A stretch of 64,000 bases of DNA. Origin: Stenogyne calaminthoides. Lineage: Eukaryota > Streptophyta > Magnoliopsida > Lamiales > Lamiaceae. The stretch is taken from positions 4,039,638 to 4,103,637 of the forward strand of contig JBBCBC010000031.1 of the NCBI GenBank assembly GCA_037126765.1, in the 5' to 3' direction. Shown in pieces: positions 47,617 through 58,230 of this stretch (position 1 is its first letter; every line of letters starts with the position of its first letter). The position numbers and the translations under genes are program-made. Under the pieces are notes generated by a model. The model ran no database searches, was not told where the DNA came from, and was given only the letters and a program-made list of their open reading frames with translations.

Positions 47617-48379
47617 GCTGAACTGAAATAAATAACAATTTGTATAAGCACAAACATATCACAAGGTTCGATCACATGTATCATATTAAAATCTCAAAAA
47701 ATATGAACATGCGTCAGCCAACATCTCAAAACAGTTTAAATAAGCCACGTGGGGTGGGTCATTACACATTCAAGCAGGTTACAAACAAGAAAACAGTTAT
47801 AGACCTTTAATATCCGGATTAATAGTTGGCTCCCACTTGACCAATATAAAATTGACAAGGACTTCGGGGAAGTATATGCATATCAATTTTATACCTATGT
47901 AATAATCATGATTAAATACAAAATTATTATTTTGTTTTGAACGAGCCTCGTGGGGAGGGTCATCGTCGCCACTAATAACAACCCACAATCATCCTTTCGG
48001 AATTTATTCATGTGAAATCTATCTTTTGGCCGTCCCGTGGGGGGAATTTCTCCAAAAGAATCCACAAATAAATAAATCATGGAGGTCAAAATTAATTCAA
48101 TTTTATTATCCGGGATAAAATTGTCAATTAATTATTTAAACATACTTATTAATTTTCGAAGGTGAGATTTTTCAAAACATTTTCTCATGCATCGCATATT
48201 TAAACAAAATTTAAATAAGCATAAAATAATGCAAAAATATCAAAACAAAAAAAAATTAAACACATTGGGCACATATATCCAATTGTCAAGGTTAATTTTT
48301 GTCAAGTCTTGATCTTGAGAAATCGTCTTCATAGCCTTCATCGTTCGTCTCGAAAAGCTCCCACTCTTCCGCAACACGT

Positions 48380-48870
48380 TCTTTAAAATGTCCTCCGTCT
48401 AGGTCCAAATGACGACATCCGACATTGGGTAGCTCACGGTCCGTAACACGTATCCGTGTGAACTTGCGTGCACGCCCGCGTCTTGACCGGCCATCCCCGC
48501 CCGTCGCTCAGCAGCACTCGGCAATGGCACGATTCCGCGCGCGCTTACGTGCACACTCGCCCATCGCCCACGAGCTGCTTCGGTAGCTTTGGTCCCCGCG
48601 CGTGCGCCCTTGCCCTTGATCGCCCGGTGCTCGTCCATGCCCGGGCTTGTGCTTTGCATGCGTGCGCATGTGCGATGTCGCCGATACGCGGCGTTCGCTC
48701 ACCACGCCTCAGCCGCCAATCTCGCCCGGTGCTCGGCCACGCCCGGGCTTGCGCCCACGTTCGCCGAGCGCCTCTCGTCCAGCCCTGTACGCGTCCGCCT
48801 AGCACTTCGTTCCTTGGCCCACGTACGTCCGGGGCCTTGGTGTTCCAGTTTTAATTCTTCATCTTCGTTC
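48380..48870 (-). other. GC-rich leader of the third copia copy
   Basis: About 490 bp of strongly GC-rich DNA lies between the primer site and gag, in otherwise AT-rich DNA. A block (gc-caagcccgggc-tgg and cgagcaccgggcga) occurs twice, near 48610-48650 and 48725-48760. Several frames are open on both strands because stops are rare in GC-rich DNA; none shows a recognisable domain. It may be captured host sequence or a structured RNA leader. Confidence 0.6.
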
Positions 48871-49163
48871 TCGATCAAGTTATAATTTATTTACAAAAAT
48901 AAATAAACCTAGATCTAGACTAGTCTATTACATTGATCAAATCAAATAAATCCTAATCTACTCGTGGATTTTCTCACGAGGCAAAACGAATTCGAACGAA
49001 TCGAATTAAAACCACAATTTATATGCATGCATAAATATAAACATTCATCAAATACCACGACAATTGGATACCTGCAAAAAAGATCTAGCAATTCTACTAC
49101 CCAATTTCAAATTTAATGAAAATGAATTAAAATACAATTTAAAACTCAGAGCCCGAAACCGAG

Positions 49164-49175
49164 GCTCTGATACCA
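49164..49175 (-). other. Primer binding site of the third copia copy
   Basis: The minus strand reads TGGTATCAGAGC two bases after the LTR end, identical to the site at 31528. Confidence 0.92.
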
Positions 49176-49177
49176 GT

Positions 49178-51029
49178 TGTTGGGGAATTAATTGCCCGGA
49201 TCTATTCGGGATGAATATTTAAATACAAATTTAATTCTAACAATTATACTAGCATGAATTAATCCTATATTAATTCAAATAATAATTCAACAACAAATCA
49301 TGCATATAAACAGTTCACATAAATCCTACGCATGCAGAATTGCTACGGGTTTACGTGAACTAACCTCTCGGAGTGACAACCGTTGAGAAGATGGATCCCG
49401 TTCACACGAACACACCAAAAGACCTTCTCAAGTATTCCCTTATCCTTGTTCAACAATCCGGTGGTAGGAACTCGCGGACAATTTAACAAAAGGAAAAATA
49501 AAATTATGTTGCACCACCTTTGTGGATTTCTAATTTTTTCAAAACATGGATTGCCCTTGGGGATGAAAAACTCATCCCCTATTTATAGAGGAGGAGGTGG
49601 CCGATTTTTCTTCATGGAATAGGAGGGGAAAATCTTTTTCTTGATCTCCAAGAAATCTTGAATATATCTCATATATTCTTTTCTCCATAATTAAAATATT
49701 CCATAAAAATCCCACCTTCTCTTGTTATGGTTATTTTCGAAAATAATGGGATGAGGAATCCAAGATTTGGATCTTCTTGAATTTATGAGATATTCTTGTA
49801 TTGCAAGAATACATATCTTCCATAATATCTTTTCTAGAAAATCAAGAAAATCTTTCCTTCCCGTTATTTTCCAAATTTTCGAAAATTTGCCCAATAAATA
49901 ACCAAGTGGGAGATTTCTTGAATTTAATGAGATAATCTTGTATTTCAAGAATACATATCTTCATTCCATAACAAAAATTCAAAGAAAATATTTCTCCCTC
50001 TTTTATTCATTGTTTTCGAAAAAATAGAGGAAAAATAGCAACAATAATTTATTTTATTTTAAACACCTTTTCAGTTATTGGACATTATGTTTGGGCTACT
50101 TGAGGGGCCTTTAGGAGAATTAAGATTGGACCTTCTAATGGACTTTGAATATCTAATATTGAGCCACAATATTATTCAAGTCCATAAATATTAATTAATC
50201 CCACTACCTAATTAATATTGCACTATCCATCTTAACCCATATTACTGTTAATATGGATCCCGGTTATTATTTCCCGTGTTTAAGATTATCGAGCCCATTA
50301 ATTAATTCAAGCCACTGAAATAGTTTTCCATTAATTAATATCTTTTGTCCTTGGTCAAGGAACGGTTCAACATTATTATCCATACCGGAAACTAATTCCA
50401 CTTGCAAGATTTGGTATGATAAATCTTATGAACCTCCCAAGGGGGCAAATCGAACAAGCGTACTTGCACACGATTCTTCGTATTAAATCTTAGCAATCGC
50501 ATGTGACCAATAATATTGCTCAAGATATAAAGTATTGAATCTCATTGATTCTCTATCCGTCATAAGTCAAAGCAATAATTACTAACCACACACGATCCTA
50601 TTTAAGGGACGAAGATTAAGAAATAACGAACCACTGAGGTCTAATTCTTCCTAATTCAGTGCTGAAGAATTTATCCTCCTGCAGGTCCTATTCAATGCAT
50701 CAGTCATGCACTAGTGTAATCTCTTGGTCAAGACAAGCCAATCTGAGCCTTACACTTCAATCTTTCACGATGGATTGTTCATTTCCATCTAGGTCGTGAA
50801 CAGTGTACTTTTAGTTAAAAGGGACTGTTAATTTAATCTTCTGTGATCTGGTATCACTAAATTAACTACAATGTAACACGTACTATTTATTGAACAGTTA
50901 TGCAGTAAATATATGTAACATTCAATGATATTTAAAGCATCAGTGATAAATAATTTATTTCAGTAAATAAGACAGAAATTCAGTTTAGTTATACAAAGTA
51001 AAATCATACTTTCCAGTATAACCCCAACA
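49178..51029 (-). repeat. 5' LTR of the third copia copy (1852 bp)
   Basis: Read on the minus strand it runs tgttggggttatactgg ... ccccaaca, colinear with 35935-37776. A TATA box (ctataaatag on the minus strand) lies near 49580. It is complete, unlike the 5' LTR of the outer copy. Confidence 0.93.
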
Positions 51030-51034
51030 GGAGA

Positions 51035-51880
51035 ACCATTCCCAACCTCGTTTGATCGGTGTCGTCAAAAAATGTGGCGTCCACATTCAACTTCAACTGA
51101 CCTGGCGCCGGAGGATGCCACGTTCGACACAAAGAGCCACTTGGAGCAGGCATCCGCTGCACAAGAATACCAGCAGACGATTTGGCCGAATTCGCCGAAC
51201 ACATTCAGTCCAGGTCACGGCCGAAGCATGGACAGCTCCTATCGGCGGACGATGAGTGCCATTCCATACTTGCTCATTCCGTTCCTTCCAAATTTGCTAG
51301 AGCAACATCGCAAACGGTTCACAATCCTCCATAAGAAGAACAACAAATACTAGCTCTCGCAACCCATCCACCGTCCACACCGTCTGCTCAATTCTAGCTC
51401 TCCAATTCGATAACACCCAACATTCTTGAGCGAATGGGCAATCGACAAAAAGGTGCCACAACGTTTCCTCACAATAGCCACAAAAGACACACGATTTGTT
51501 ACTCACCACACGCTTCTGAAATAAATTAAGTTTAGTAGGTAATACGTCCCTACAAATACGCCACAAATAATTCTTCACTTTAGGCGGGACCTTCAATTTC
51601 CACAAACTATTCCACTCTCCCGGCACCGCAAGCGTGTGATCATGGCATAATCGAGATGCTAAGTGATACCCCAATCGCACCGAAAAAATACCCTCCCTGG
51701 CACAGTTCCAAACAACCCGATCAGAGACCCCCTGAGGCGGCACCGGCGAACGCAACACCCGGCTCACGTCACCCGGCTCCAGAAGTGCTTCCAATAGTCC
51801 TACATCCCATGAGTTCGTATCCTCATAAATTAACTCCCGGACCTCCATATTCAAAAACAACATCACAAGATTGGTCAGTG
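51035..51880 (-). pseudogene. LINE zf-RVT domain and start of RNase H
   Basis: The zf-RVT domain reads WNSLWKLKVPPKVKNYLWR (near 51550-51610) followed by the zinc-binding pattern C-x2-C-x8-H-x4-C (near 51420-51490). A proline-rich linker and KLNVDATF (near 51080), the first acidic block of the RNase H-like domain, follow after a frame change near 51300. The stretch is preceded by a remnant of the RT C-terminus and is fused upstream to the ORF1 zinc knuckle by deletion. Confidence 0.87.
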
Positions 51881-52514
51881 TGACCGAGTTTCCCACAAAC
51901 AAAGCAAAACGCCGATAAGCGTTCGTATTTGAACTCAATTGTAGCAGCCGAACCCCCAGAAACTTTGATTTTCTTTCCACGCTTCAAAGGCTGGGAGACA
52001 TCGATATCCATCCGAATTCACATGAATACCAACCACGGAGAGCCTCGGTTAGACACATCATATTCCAAAAACCGGCCAATGAAATTACCCAATTGCCGAC
52101 CCATAGACTCCGAGAAAGTTCCCATAGGCAATTTTTGAATCTGGACCCACATGGCCAATCTAGTTAACGGTACCCGCAGGGGGACCTCGCCCACTTGAAG
52201 CTTATGCAGGAGAATTGGGTATTTGCCCACGGTTCAGGGGCCTCCATCCATAACCTTTTTCAAATCAAGTAGGTGATGAAATTGAATCAGCATTCGCCCA
52301 TCGCCAATATCACGAATCGTCACCCCTTTCTTAGGTTTCCATATGTTGGCCAGTCGATTGCGATTCAGAACAAAGTTCGGGTTTGATCCGTTAAGAACCT
52401 CCCAACAACACATAGATCAATGTTGCTCTCCTGTTCTCGCACCTCCTCTGCACCAAACTCCAACTCCTCCTCTTCATCCCCAGAGAGACACAATTCTTCC
52501 AACATTCGTTCCAT
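51860..52514 (-). pseudogene. LINE ORF1 (DUF4283 plus zinc knuckle)
   Basis: The start ATG is at 52512-52514 on the minus strand and opens an acidic N-terminus (MERMLEELCLSGDEEEELEF). A DUF4283-type RNA-binding domain follows (VGRFLTDQ..., KKGVTIRDIGDGRMLIQFHH, LHKLQVGEVPLRVPLTRLAMWVQI split over frames), then a CCHC knuckle (CFVCGKLGHTDQSC at about 51876-51917). Frameshifts near 52375 and 52230 break it. The frame then runs into the deleted pol region. Confidence 0.85.
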
Positions 52515-52618
52515 GATCAAAACTCACAAATCAGGAAGGAAATCAAGATCTCACAAAGGAGAGAATATCAAGCTCTTAGAACGAGAGAAGCATAAAAAAG
52601 ATAACCACCCCAATTTCT

Positions 52619-55385
52619 AGAGAATCTTAACCGCCTAAATTTCTATCTCAATATTCGGTTTCCTTCTCCAAAATCAAAGTGACGCCAATTTTTCGTTTCG
52701 TCTCCACCACCAAAGTTTTCATATTTTCTTCGCATATCTGATGCTGATTTTCCTTCGTTTCCAATTTCATTTCAATATCTTCTCACTCCAATAATCGATT
52801 TCCTCAACCCGTTGTAATTTCGTCCATCTTCTACCATGACGACAGTTCACGGTATTTTCTACTGTATTGTTTTTCTCTATTTTATTTATATTTTTCTATC
52901 CTGGAATTTTATTAATTCATGGCGCATTTTTTATTTTATGTGGTTCCAGAATATTCCATTTGATGTTGTATTTTAGTTTATCTTCTTCGGAAAAATTGAT
53001 GATACTTCCTTCTCCTATGTTGTCATCGATCTATTGTCGTTCATCACAGGTATGTAATGTTTCTCTACGTGATTTCATCTTTTGGATACATGAACAGTTA
53101 CTTTCACACGTGTTTTTCACCAACTTATACTCTTTCTTCAAGATGATGTTCAATTCAGAATTTATTCAAACGATGGTCAGTGGATTCTTCACACAAATGC
53201 AGATATTGTTTTATTTCATGAAATTAGTTTTACTAGCGAAATTCTAGAAACAGATCCTTTGAAATTTGGAAGACCTGGTCTTCGTCGTTCATGATTTGGG
53301 TCTATCATCTTCCTTAACTATTTATTTTCCTATACCCAAAATCTCCCCACTACAGCCACCAATTCAAAATCATGGAACTGTCGGTTACTTCTACAATGAA
53401 CTTTTGTTGGGTTGATGCTATGAAATAGTTATATTGAGTGTGATGGTGTATTTCTGCAAATTGTGGAAATATGAAAATTGGCTTTTATGGATTTACGTGT
53501 GAAGCCCTTTTAAAGATTTTGCAATGTTTATGTAGACTTGGAGAAAGATGCCCAAGTCATTGGACAATATTTTTATTTCGAAAATGGGGATAGGAGATTG
53601 AATGTCAGAATTGATTGTAATATTATTTTGTACTAATTTTGTTAAAGCAGATGGGAAGAACAGTGACAGAGCTAATGATATAAGGTCAATTAATTCGGTG
53701 ACAGATCTAGAGGCACTTGAGGAGCAACATTACTGAGAGGTCAATTCTTTGTAGAAAAGTGATTGTGTAGAGTAAATCTAGAGGTATTTGTTGCAACATT
53801 ACTGAGAGGTCAATTTTTTGTAGAAAAATGATTGTGTAGCGTAAATCTAGAGGTATTTGTTGCGAGTATAGGCATTCATCTGTTTCAAGTTATTAATGTG
53901 TAACACAAGGTTTGATAATCTAACTCATCATTGTACTGGTTTATGATAGTTTAAATTATAAAAAAATTTGGTGCTGTGAATTTTTTGGTAATTATCTCAT
54001 GAAATATAGAACGTATATTGTATTCATGGTGTGGCTAATGAACACAAAGTATAAATCATGGGAACATTTTATAACCTTTCTACATTAAGTTGCTTTTAAT
54101 TTTGAATTTCAAAAAGTTATTTGCTAATTACCTCATCTTTTTTTTAAATGATTAATTTGTGCAGTAGCTTTGTTGATGTCAACTGATATGAGAGAACTAT
54201 TTGTTGAGTGTGAAATATTTGTGTTTTTCTACTGTGCTAAAGTTGTTACGGTAAAGATGTTTGAGAAAAACTAATGTTAGAATGATTTGAATTAGATGTG
54301 GAAAATTAAACTAATTTATGCAAAATTCTTAATTATTATGTCTTAAAAAATATATTATTTCAGTAAGACGATCTATTGGTAGAATAGCTAGAAAATATTC
54401 GATTAGTTATTTCTTTTTTCACTCATGTTTTACCTTAAATGATGTGAAGCTCTCTTATGTGAACTAAGTTTAACGTGAACTCTTTTTTAGCGTCACCACT
54501 ATTTAAGAAATGCTCACTTTGTAATGATATCATTATATTTACAAATTAATTACGTACGTAAGATGCTCTATAGAAATTGTTGAATAGGGGCGTTTTATGA
54601 CTAAATTTCAGGCTTTCAATTGTTTCTTCAAGAAGAAAGAAGAGAACAAAGACGGTGGACGTTGTACTGTCACGCCCCAACATTTTCACTATTGTTGGTC
54701 TTTCAAAAAAACACAAGAATATATAATATTAAAAGGCGTGAACTAAAATTTTGACATAAGAAAAGGGGGCTTACAAACTTATTTGACAATAATTTACTTG
54801 ATAAAAGTGGAAGACTTTAAAGTTCAAATAACATCTCAAACAAATTTAATTTAAAATATCAATATTTTGTCAATAGAAACTTTGTCACATATACATGGTC
54901 ACATATAGTTGTCAATAGAAACTTTGCCACATATATTTTGTTCATAGAAACTTTAACACATATACTTTGTCATTGAGCACGGCGGGTTAACCTCGAAGAC
55001 CCGTCGATGAGGACCTTATCAGGCCATTGGCTATTAGAAAATTTGCCATAGCGCTGCGAGCCTTCCCAAAGTCATATTAATGACCTTGATCATTTTCGAG
55101 GATAACTTTTATTGTCCCAGACCAGTAAAGTTTATTATATTTTAGCGCTATTGAAAGAGTTATACTTATTTGAGCTTAGCAATTAGTGCTCGGTAGAGGC
55201 ATCCAAAACAATTTGATTGGACTCTTCCAAAAAAAAGACGAATTCGTTTGAAACCGTAAATTAGTCTTACATTTCATTAATTTTTAAAAAGTGCAATAAA
55301 ATAAATCAATAAAAAATTATATTTAATTTCAATAAATAATTTTTAAAATATTCTTTATAATAATAATATAAAAATTATTCTTAAT
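52619..55385. other. Body of the candidate Helitron, no recognised gene
   Basis: 52640-53250 has gene-like composition: pyrimidine-rich leader, ATG near 52836, possible donor and acceptor sites, and a 126-residue frame at 52867-53247 rich in Phe/Leu/Ser. No domain was recognised, and the frame is probably incidental. A sub-repeat (cattactgagaggtcaatt(c/t)ttgtagaaaa ... gattgtgtag-gtaaatctagaggtattt) is duplicated at about 53729 and 53802. 'aatagaaactttg(t/c)cacatata' is repeated at 54876-54960. The rest is AT-rich. Confidence 0.4.
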
Positions 55386-55413
55386 CCCGCCTAACAGGCG
55401 GGTTTTACACTAG
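55386..55413 (+). mobile_element. Helitron 3' terminus (hairpin and CTAG)
   Basis: A 7-bp stem CCCGCCT / AGGCGGG with loop AAC (55386-55402) is followed by ttttacaCTAG and then T. This matches the classic 3' structure of Helitrons and is the best of three such termini in the window. Confidence 0.75.
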
Positions 55414-55917
55414 TGTGTCAATTAATTCCTAAACCTTTCGATTATTTTTGTCCATATGCATTTATTAGGAATTTTACAAGTCAATCAATCGCATCTAATA
55501 TGTGATCATAGACTAGGTCTCATATGCAACTGATGCACAGATCTATTCGCCCCGGCCCAACCCGAATAGATGCATTCGGATCTATTTAATCGCTTTTCTC
55601 TCTACATTTTATTTTCTGTCGCTCAAAATCTCATTACCGCCGTCGTCGACCTAGAAGCAATAATTAACGTCGCTGCCGCCGCGCAGACCTCCAAACCTCG
55701 TCGTCGATCGCCCCGCCGGCCTCCCAACGCGCAACGCGCAACTTCCATTTCTTTCAAACAAATTGTTGACCAGGTCTTCCAACGTGCCATCGACCGCCGT
55801 GCAGGCTTCCCAACGCGTCGTCGACCGCCGCGCAGGCCTCCCAACGCGCGTCGATCGCTGCTCAGGGCTCCTAACATGTAACTTTGGTGGCTCGCCCAGA
55901 TATAGGCGTATGTTTTT

Positions 55918-56300
55918 GTAAGTAGTTGCACGCTTCTGTTATACGTAGTTGCATGCTTCTGTTATAAGTAGTTGCACGCTTCTGTTACAAGTAGTTGCAC
56001 GCTTCTATTATAAGTAGTTGCAAGCTTCTGTCATAAGAAGTTGCATGTTTCTGTTAGTTGCACACTTCTATTATAAGTAGTTGCACGCTTCTCTTATAAG
56101 TAGTTGCACGCTTCTGTCATAAATAGTTGCACGCTTCTATTAGTTGCATGTTTCTGTGATATATAGTTTTATGTTCTTGTATTCGTTAGTTGCATGTTTT
56201 TCTGTGTTATCTAGTTGAACACTTCAATATAAGCTAATTGCATGTTTATGTGTTTTCTAGTTGCACAGTTTAGTATTAACTAGTTGCATGTTTTATATAT
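55918..56300. repeat. 23-bp tandem array 'agttgcacgcttctgttataagt'
   Basis: About fifteen units run from 55923, regular at first and degenerating to the right into 'agttgcatgttt-tgtg'. The core agttgcacgctt is the reverse complement of aagcgtgcaact found in the arms of the small MITEs at 7587 and 43522, so the array is an amplification of the family's subterminal motif. Confidence 0.85.
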
Positions 56301-56546
56301 TACATAGTATATTTTGTATTAGCTAGTTGCATTTTTTGTGTTATCTAATACTAATAGTATGTTTATGTATAAGTATATCTTCCTCTTTGCCCAATTATTC
56401 AATAACTAATTTTTGAAAATTTTAAAAAATTAAAAATAACAAAAACAAAACTTGGGCAATTAAAAAAAAAAATTACCAAATTTTTTAAAAATTAAAAATA
56501 ACAAAAACAAAACTTGGGCAATTAAAAAAAAAATTACCAAATTTTT

Positions 56547-56610
56547 GCTACTGGGACTAGAACTCAGTACCTACTTGCTTGAGAGGAAGAGTTCAACCAT
56601 TGGGCTGCCA
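56547..56610 (-). other. tRNA-like segment with Pol III box A/B resemblance
   Basis: On the minus strand, tggttgaactc (56589-56599) resembles box A and gagttctagtccc (56553-56565) resembles box B (GGTTCGANTCC) with two mismatches. The outer bases can form a partial acceptor-like stem. Box B is imperfect and the cloverleaf is incomplete, so it is not called a tRNA gene. It may be a SINE head or a tRNA relic. Confidence 0.45.
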
Positions 56611-56729
56611 TTTGTTATTAGAAAAGTATTCAACATAATAATAATTAACAAGAGATGCGCGACCCATTTTTAAAATGGATCTGAGTGCACGGTGCACCCT
56701 GGTGTACAGGAGACTCACTCGTGATCATA

Positions 56730-57589
56730 TATCACAGATTATGAAATTTAATAAATAAAATAAATTAAATATAAAGTTAATTGAGGAATGAAACTGTAGG
56801 AAAAAAAAAAAATCCTAAGTTTGACTGTCCAATTACGGAAAAAAATATATTAAGGAAAAAAATGATCAAATGAAAATTATATAATAAATTTAAATTGATT
56901 TTTGGGCGGCGCGAACAGTGGGCTACAGACGGTGCGAGTGACGGGCTTTGGGTGACGGAGTTCTCTCTCTAGCAGCGGCACTCTGAAGTGAAGCACGGGG
57001 CGGCGGCTGCGTGCATCTGTGACTCCTTCTTCAATTTAGGTTAGGTTTAATTTTTCTTATTGAATGAAAACTGTTGTCCGCCCAGCTTCAAAAAATGCCC
57101 AGAAGGTCGATTTTGCACCCTTGATAAAAATATATAACAATATCTCAAAGATTTGAGATTATATTTTTTTTTTCACTCAAATTTGGGATTATCTTTTCCT
57201 TTCTTAGATTTGGGAATATCCTTTTCTTCTTCCCTAAGTCGTTGATATCTTATAAATAAGAGAGTCAAAATAGAGTTTCAGTAGGTCAGAAGTCAGATTA
57301 AATATGTCACTAACGACCCCATTGCCTCCCTACTACTAAATTGTATGTCAAATTCTAAGTCAGATGGAATAAAACTGTAGGTCAAATCCCACGTCAGCTG
57401 TAATAAGTCACAGACAACTCCATCATCCCCATAATATCAAATTGTAGCAAAAATTCGGAATAAGTCACTGAGACCCTGATTTCATCAATCTACTACCAAA
57501 TTGTAGAAAAAAATTCTAAATAAGTGGCTAGGACCCCGGTATCCATTTTAGAGAGAGGAATCAAGAGATCTATGAGAGTTGTAATCCCC
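56730..57589. other. Spacer with a GC-rich patch
   Basis: GC-rich sequence at about 56900-57010 (gggcggcgcgaacagtggg ...) and a ttataaataag box near 57250 are reminiscent of an LTR or a gene leader, but no termini or protein could be supported. The phrase ctaccaaattgtag-aaaaattc is repeated near 57430 and 57490. Confidence 0.35.
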
Positions 57590-58230
57590 AAACATTTTTT
57601 ATTTTTTTTGCAGGTGATGAATTTTTTTGATTCACACGCGGATCTTGTGCGGGTCAAGCGATTTTTCCTAAAAAATCGAACAAAGGTAAAACAGGAAACT
57701 CGCTCCCAATTAGTCTTACTATATCGACAAGTATGTGTTACTGTGAAGATTATATATTACTACGTAATGATGGAAAAATATACTTTTATTAATTCAATGA
57801 TGTATCTGGTGGTTTGAACTTTTACTTAAGGTAGTTGGTCAGAGATCAGAAGGAAAAACAGATAAAAACAGGGGGAAAAGCGGATGAAATAGAGGGAGTG
57901 ACGTTTTGTTCATACAATAACACAATTTTTTCTCTTTATAATAACACATTTATGTTATATAGTAACACAATTTTCAATACATTATATATGTTACTATAAT
58001 GATAAATATATGTACTTGTCCACAATAATAATTACTTGTACTAACGATAACATATGTTTGCCCCTAGAAGTAACACACACCTGTGAGCGAGTTTTCTTGT
58101 TTAAAAAATATTTAACTCGATTTCGCCCATAAATAATCCAAAAATTTCAGCTTAATGGATAGAATGGGGCGTGTATAACCATATTATACTAATCTAAGAT
58201 CCATACAATATCATATACAAAAGTTTGTCA
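57590..58230 (-). repeat. Second copy of the dispersed repeat, inverted relative to 40289-41230
   Basis: Shared blocks include ggtcaagcgatttttc, a cgctccca...actata-nac-gtnngttactgt series, attttgttcatacaataacac, and ttgacaaacttttg...tatggatct on the minus strand. It is shorter than the other copy because the 205-bp duplication is absent. No target duplication was found. The small plus-strand frame at 57524-57817 is incidental. Confidence 0.55.

Larger units (their letters stand above)
45922..51029 (-). mobile_element. Third Ty1-copia copy, 3'-deleted, inserted in the LINE
   Basis: Perfect duplication ggaga flanks it (45917-45921 and 51030-51034). On the minus strand the order is full 5' LTR, primer site, GC-rich leader, gag, zinc knuckle, protease and the first part of integrase, then a direct jump into the last 90 or so bases of the 3' LTR. 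RT and RNase H are missing. It belongs to the same family as the element at 24389-37776. Confidence 0.93.
45492..52600 (-). mobile_element. LINE (L1-type), EN and RT deleted, interrupted by a copia element
   Basis: The 18-bp sequence ataaccaccccaatttct is present on both sides (45474-45491 and 52601-52618), and a run of nine T at 45491-45499 is the poly(A) tail of the minus-strand element. ORF1 domains lie at the 5' end, zf-RVT and RNase H domains at the 3' end. The endonuclease and most of the reverse transcriptase are absent. Net of the copia insertion the element is about 2.0 kb. Confidence 0.9.
43839..55413 (+). mobile_element. Candidate Helitron interrupted by a LINE and a copia element
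   Basis: The 5' end reads A|TCTATATTATAAATACTAAAG at 43839, a form common for plant Helitrons. The 3' end has a 7-bp hairpin and CTAG|T at 55413. The flanking A and T fit Helitron insertion between A and T. Without the 7.1-kb LINE/copia insertion the element would be about 4.45 kb. No Rep or helicase motifs were found, so it would be non-autonomous. The pairing of these two ends is inferred from position and orientation only. Confidence 0.5.
55511..56720. mobile_element. Mutator-like element (1210 bp), larger relative of the MITE family
   Basis: The left end gactaggtctcatatgcaac and right end (minus strand) gagtgagtctcctgtacacc match the MITE family. A perfect 9-bp duplication gtgatcata flanks it (55502-55510 and 56721-56729), the hallmark length of Mutator-like elements. 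It carries a GC-rich segment (55620-55880), a 23-bp tandem array, a 62-bp direct duplication (about 56415-56545) and a tRNA-like piece. No transposase is encoded. The 103-residue Arg/Pro-rich frame at 55570-55881 is low complexity and duplicated in part (cgtcgtcgacc-ccg and aggc-tcccaacgcg), so it is not a convincing gene. Confidence 0.85.

Noticed and set aside
48399..48885. Several open frames on both strands, 65-128 residues
   Set aside because: Stop codons are rare in this GC-rich retrotransposon leader; no frame has a domain or a conserved start, and frames overlap on both strands.
55570..55931. Overlapping Arg-rich frames on both strands
   Set aside because: GC-rich, internally duplicated stretch within a Mutator-like element; no domain.
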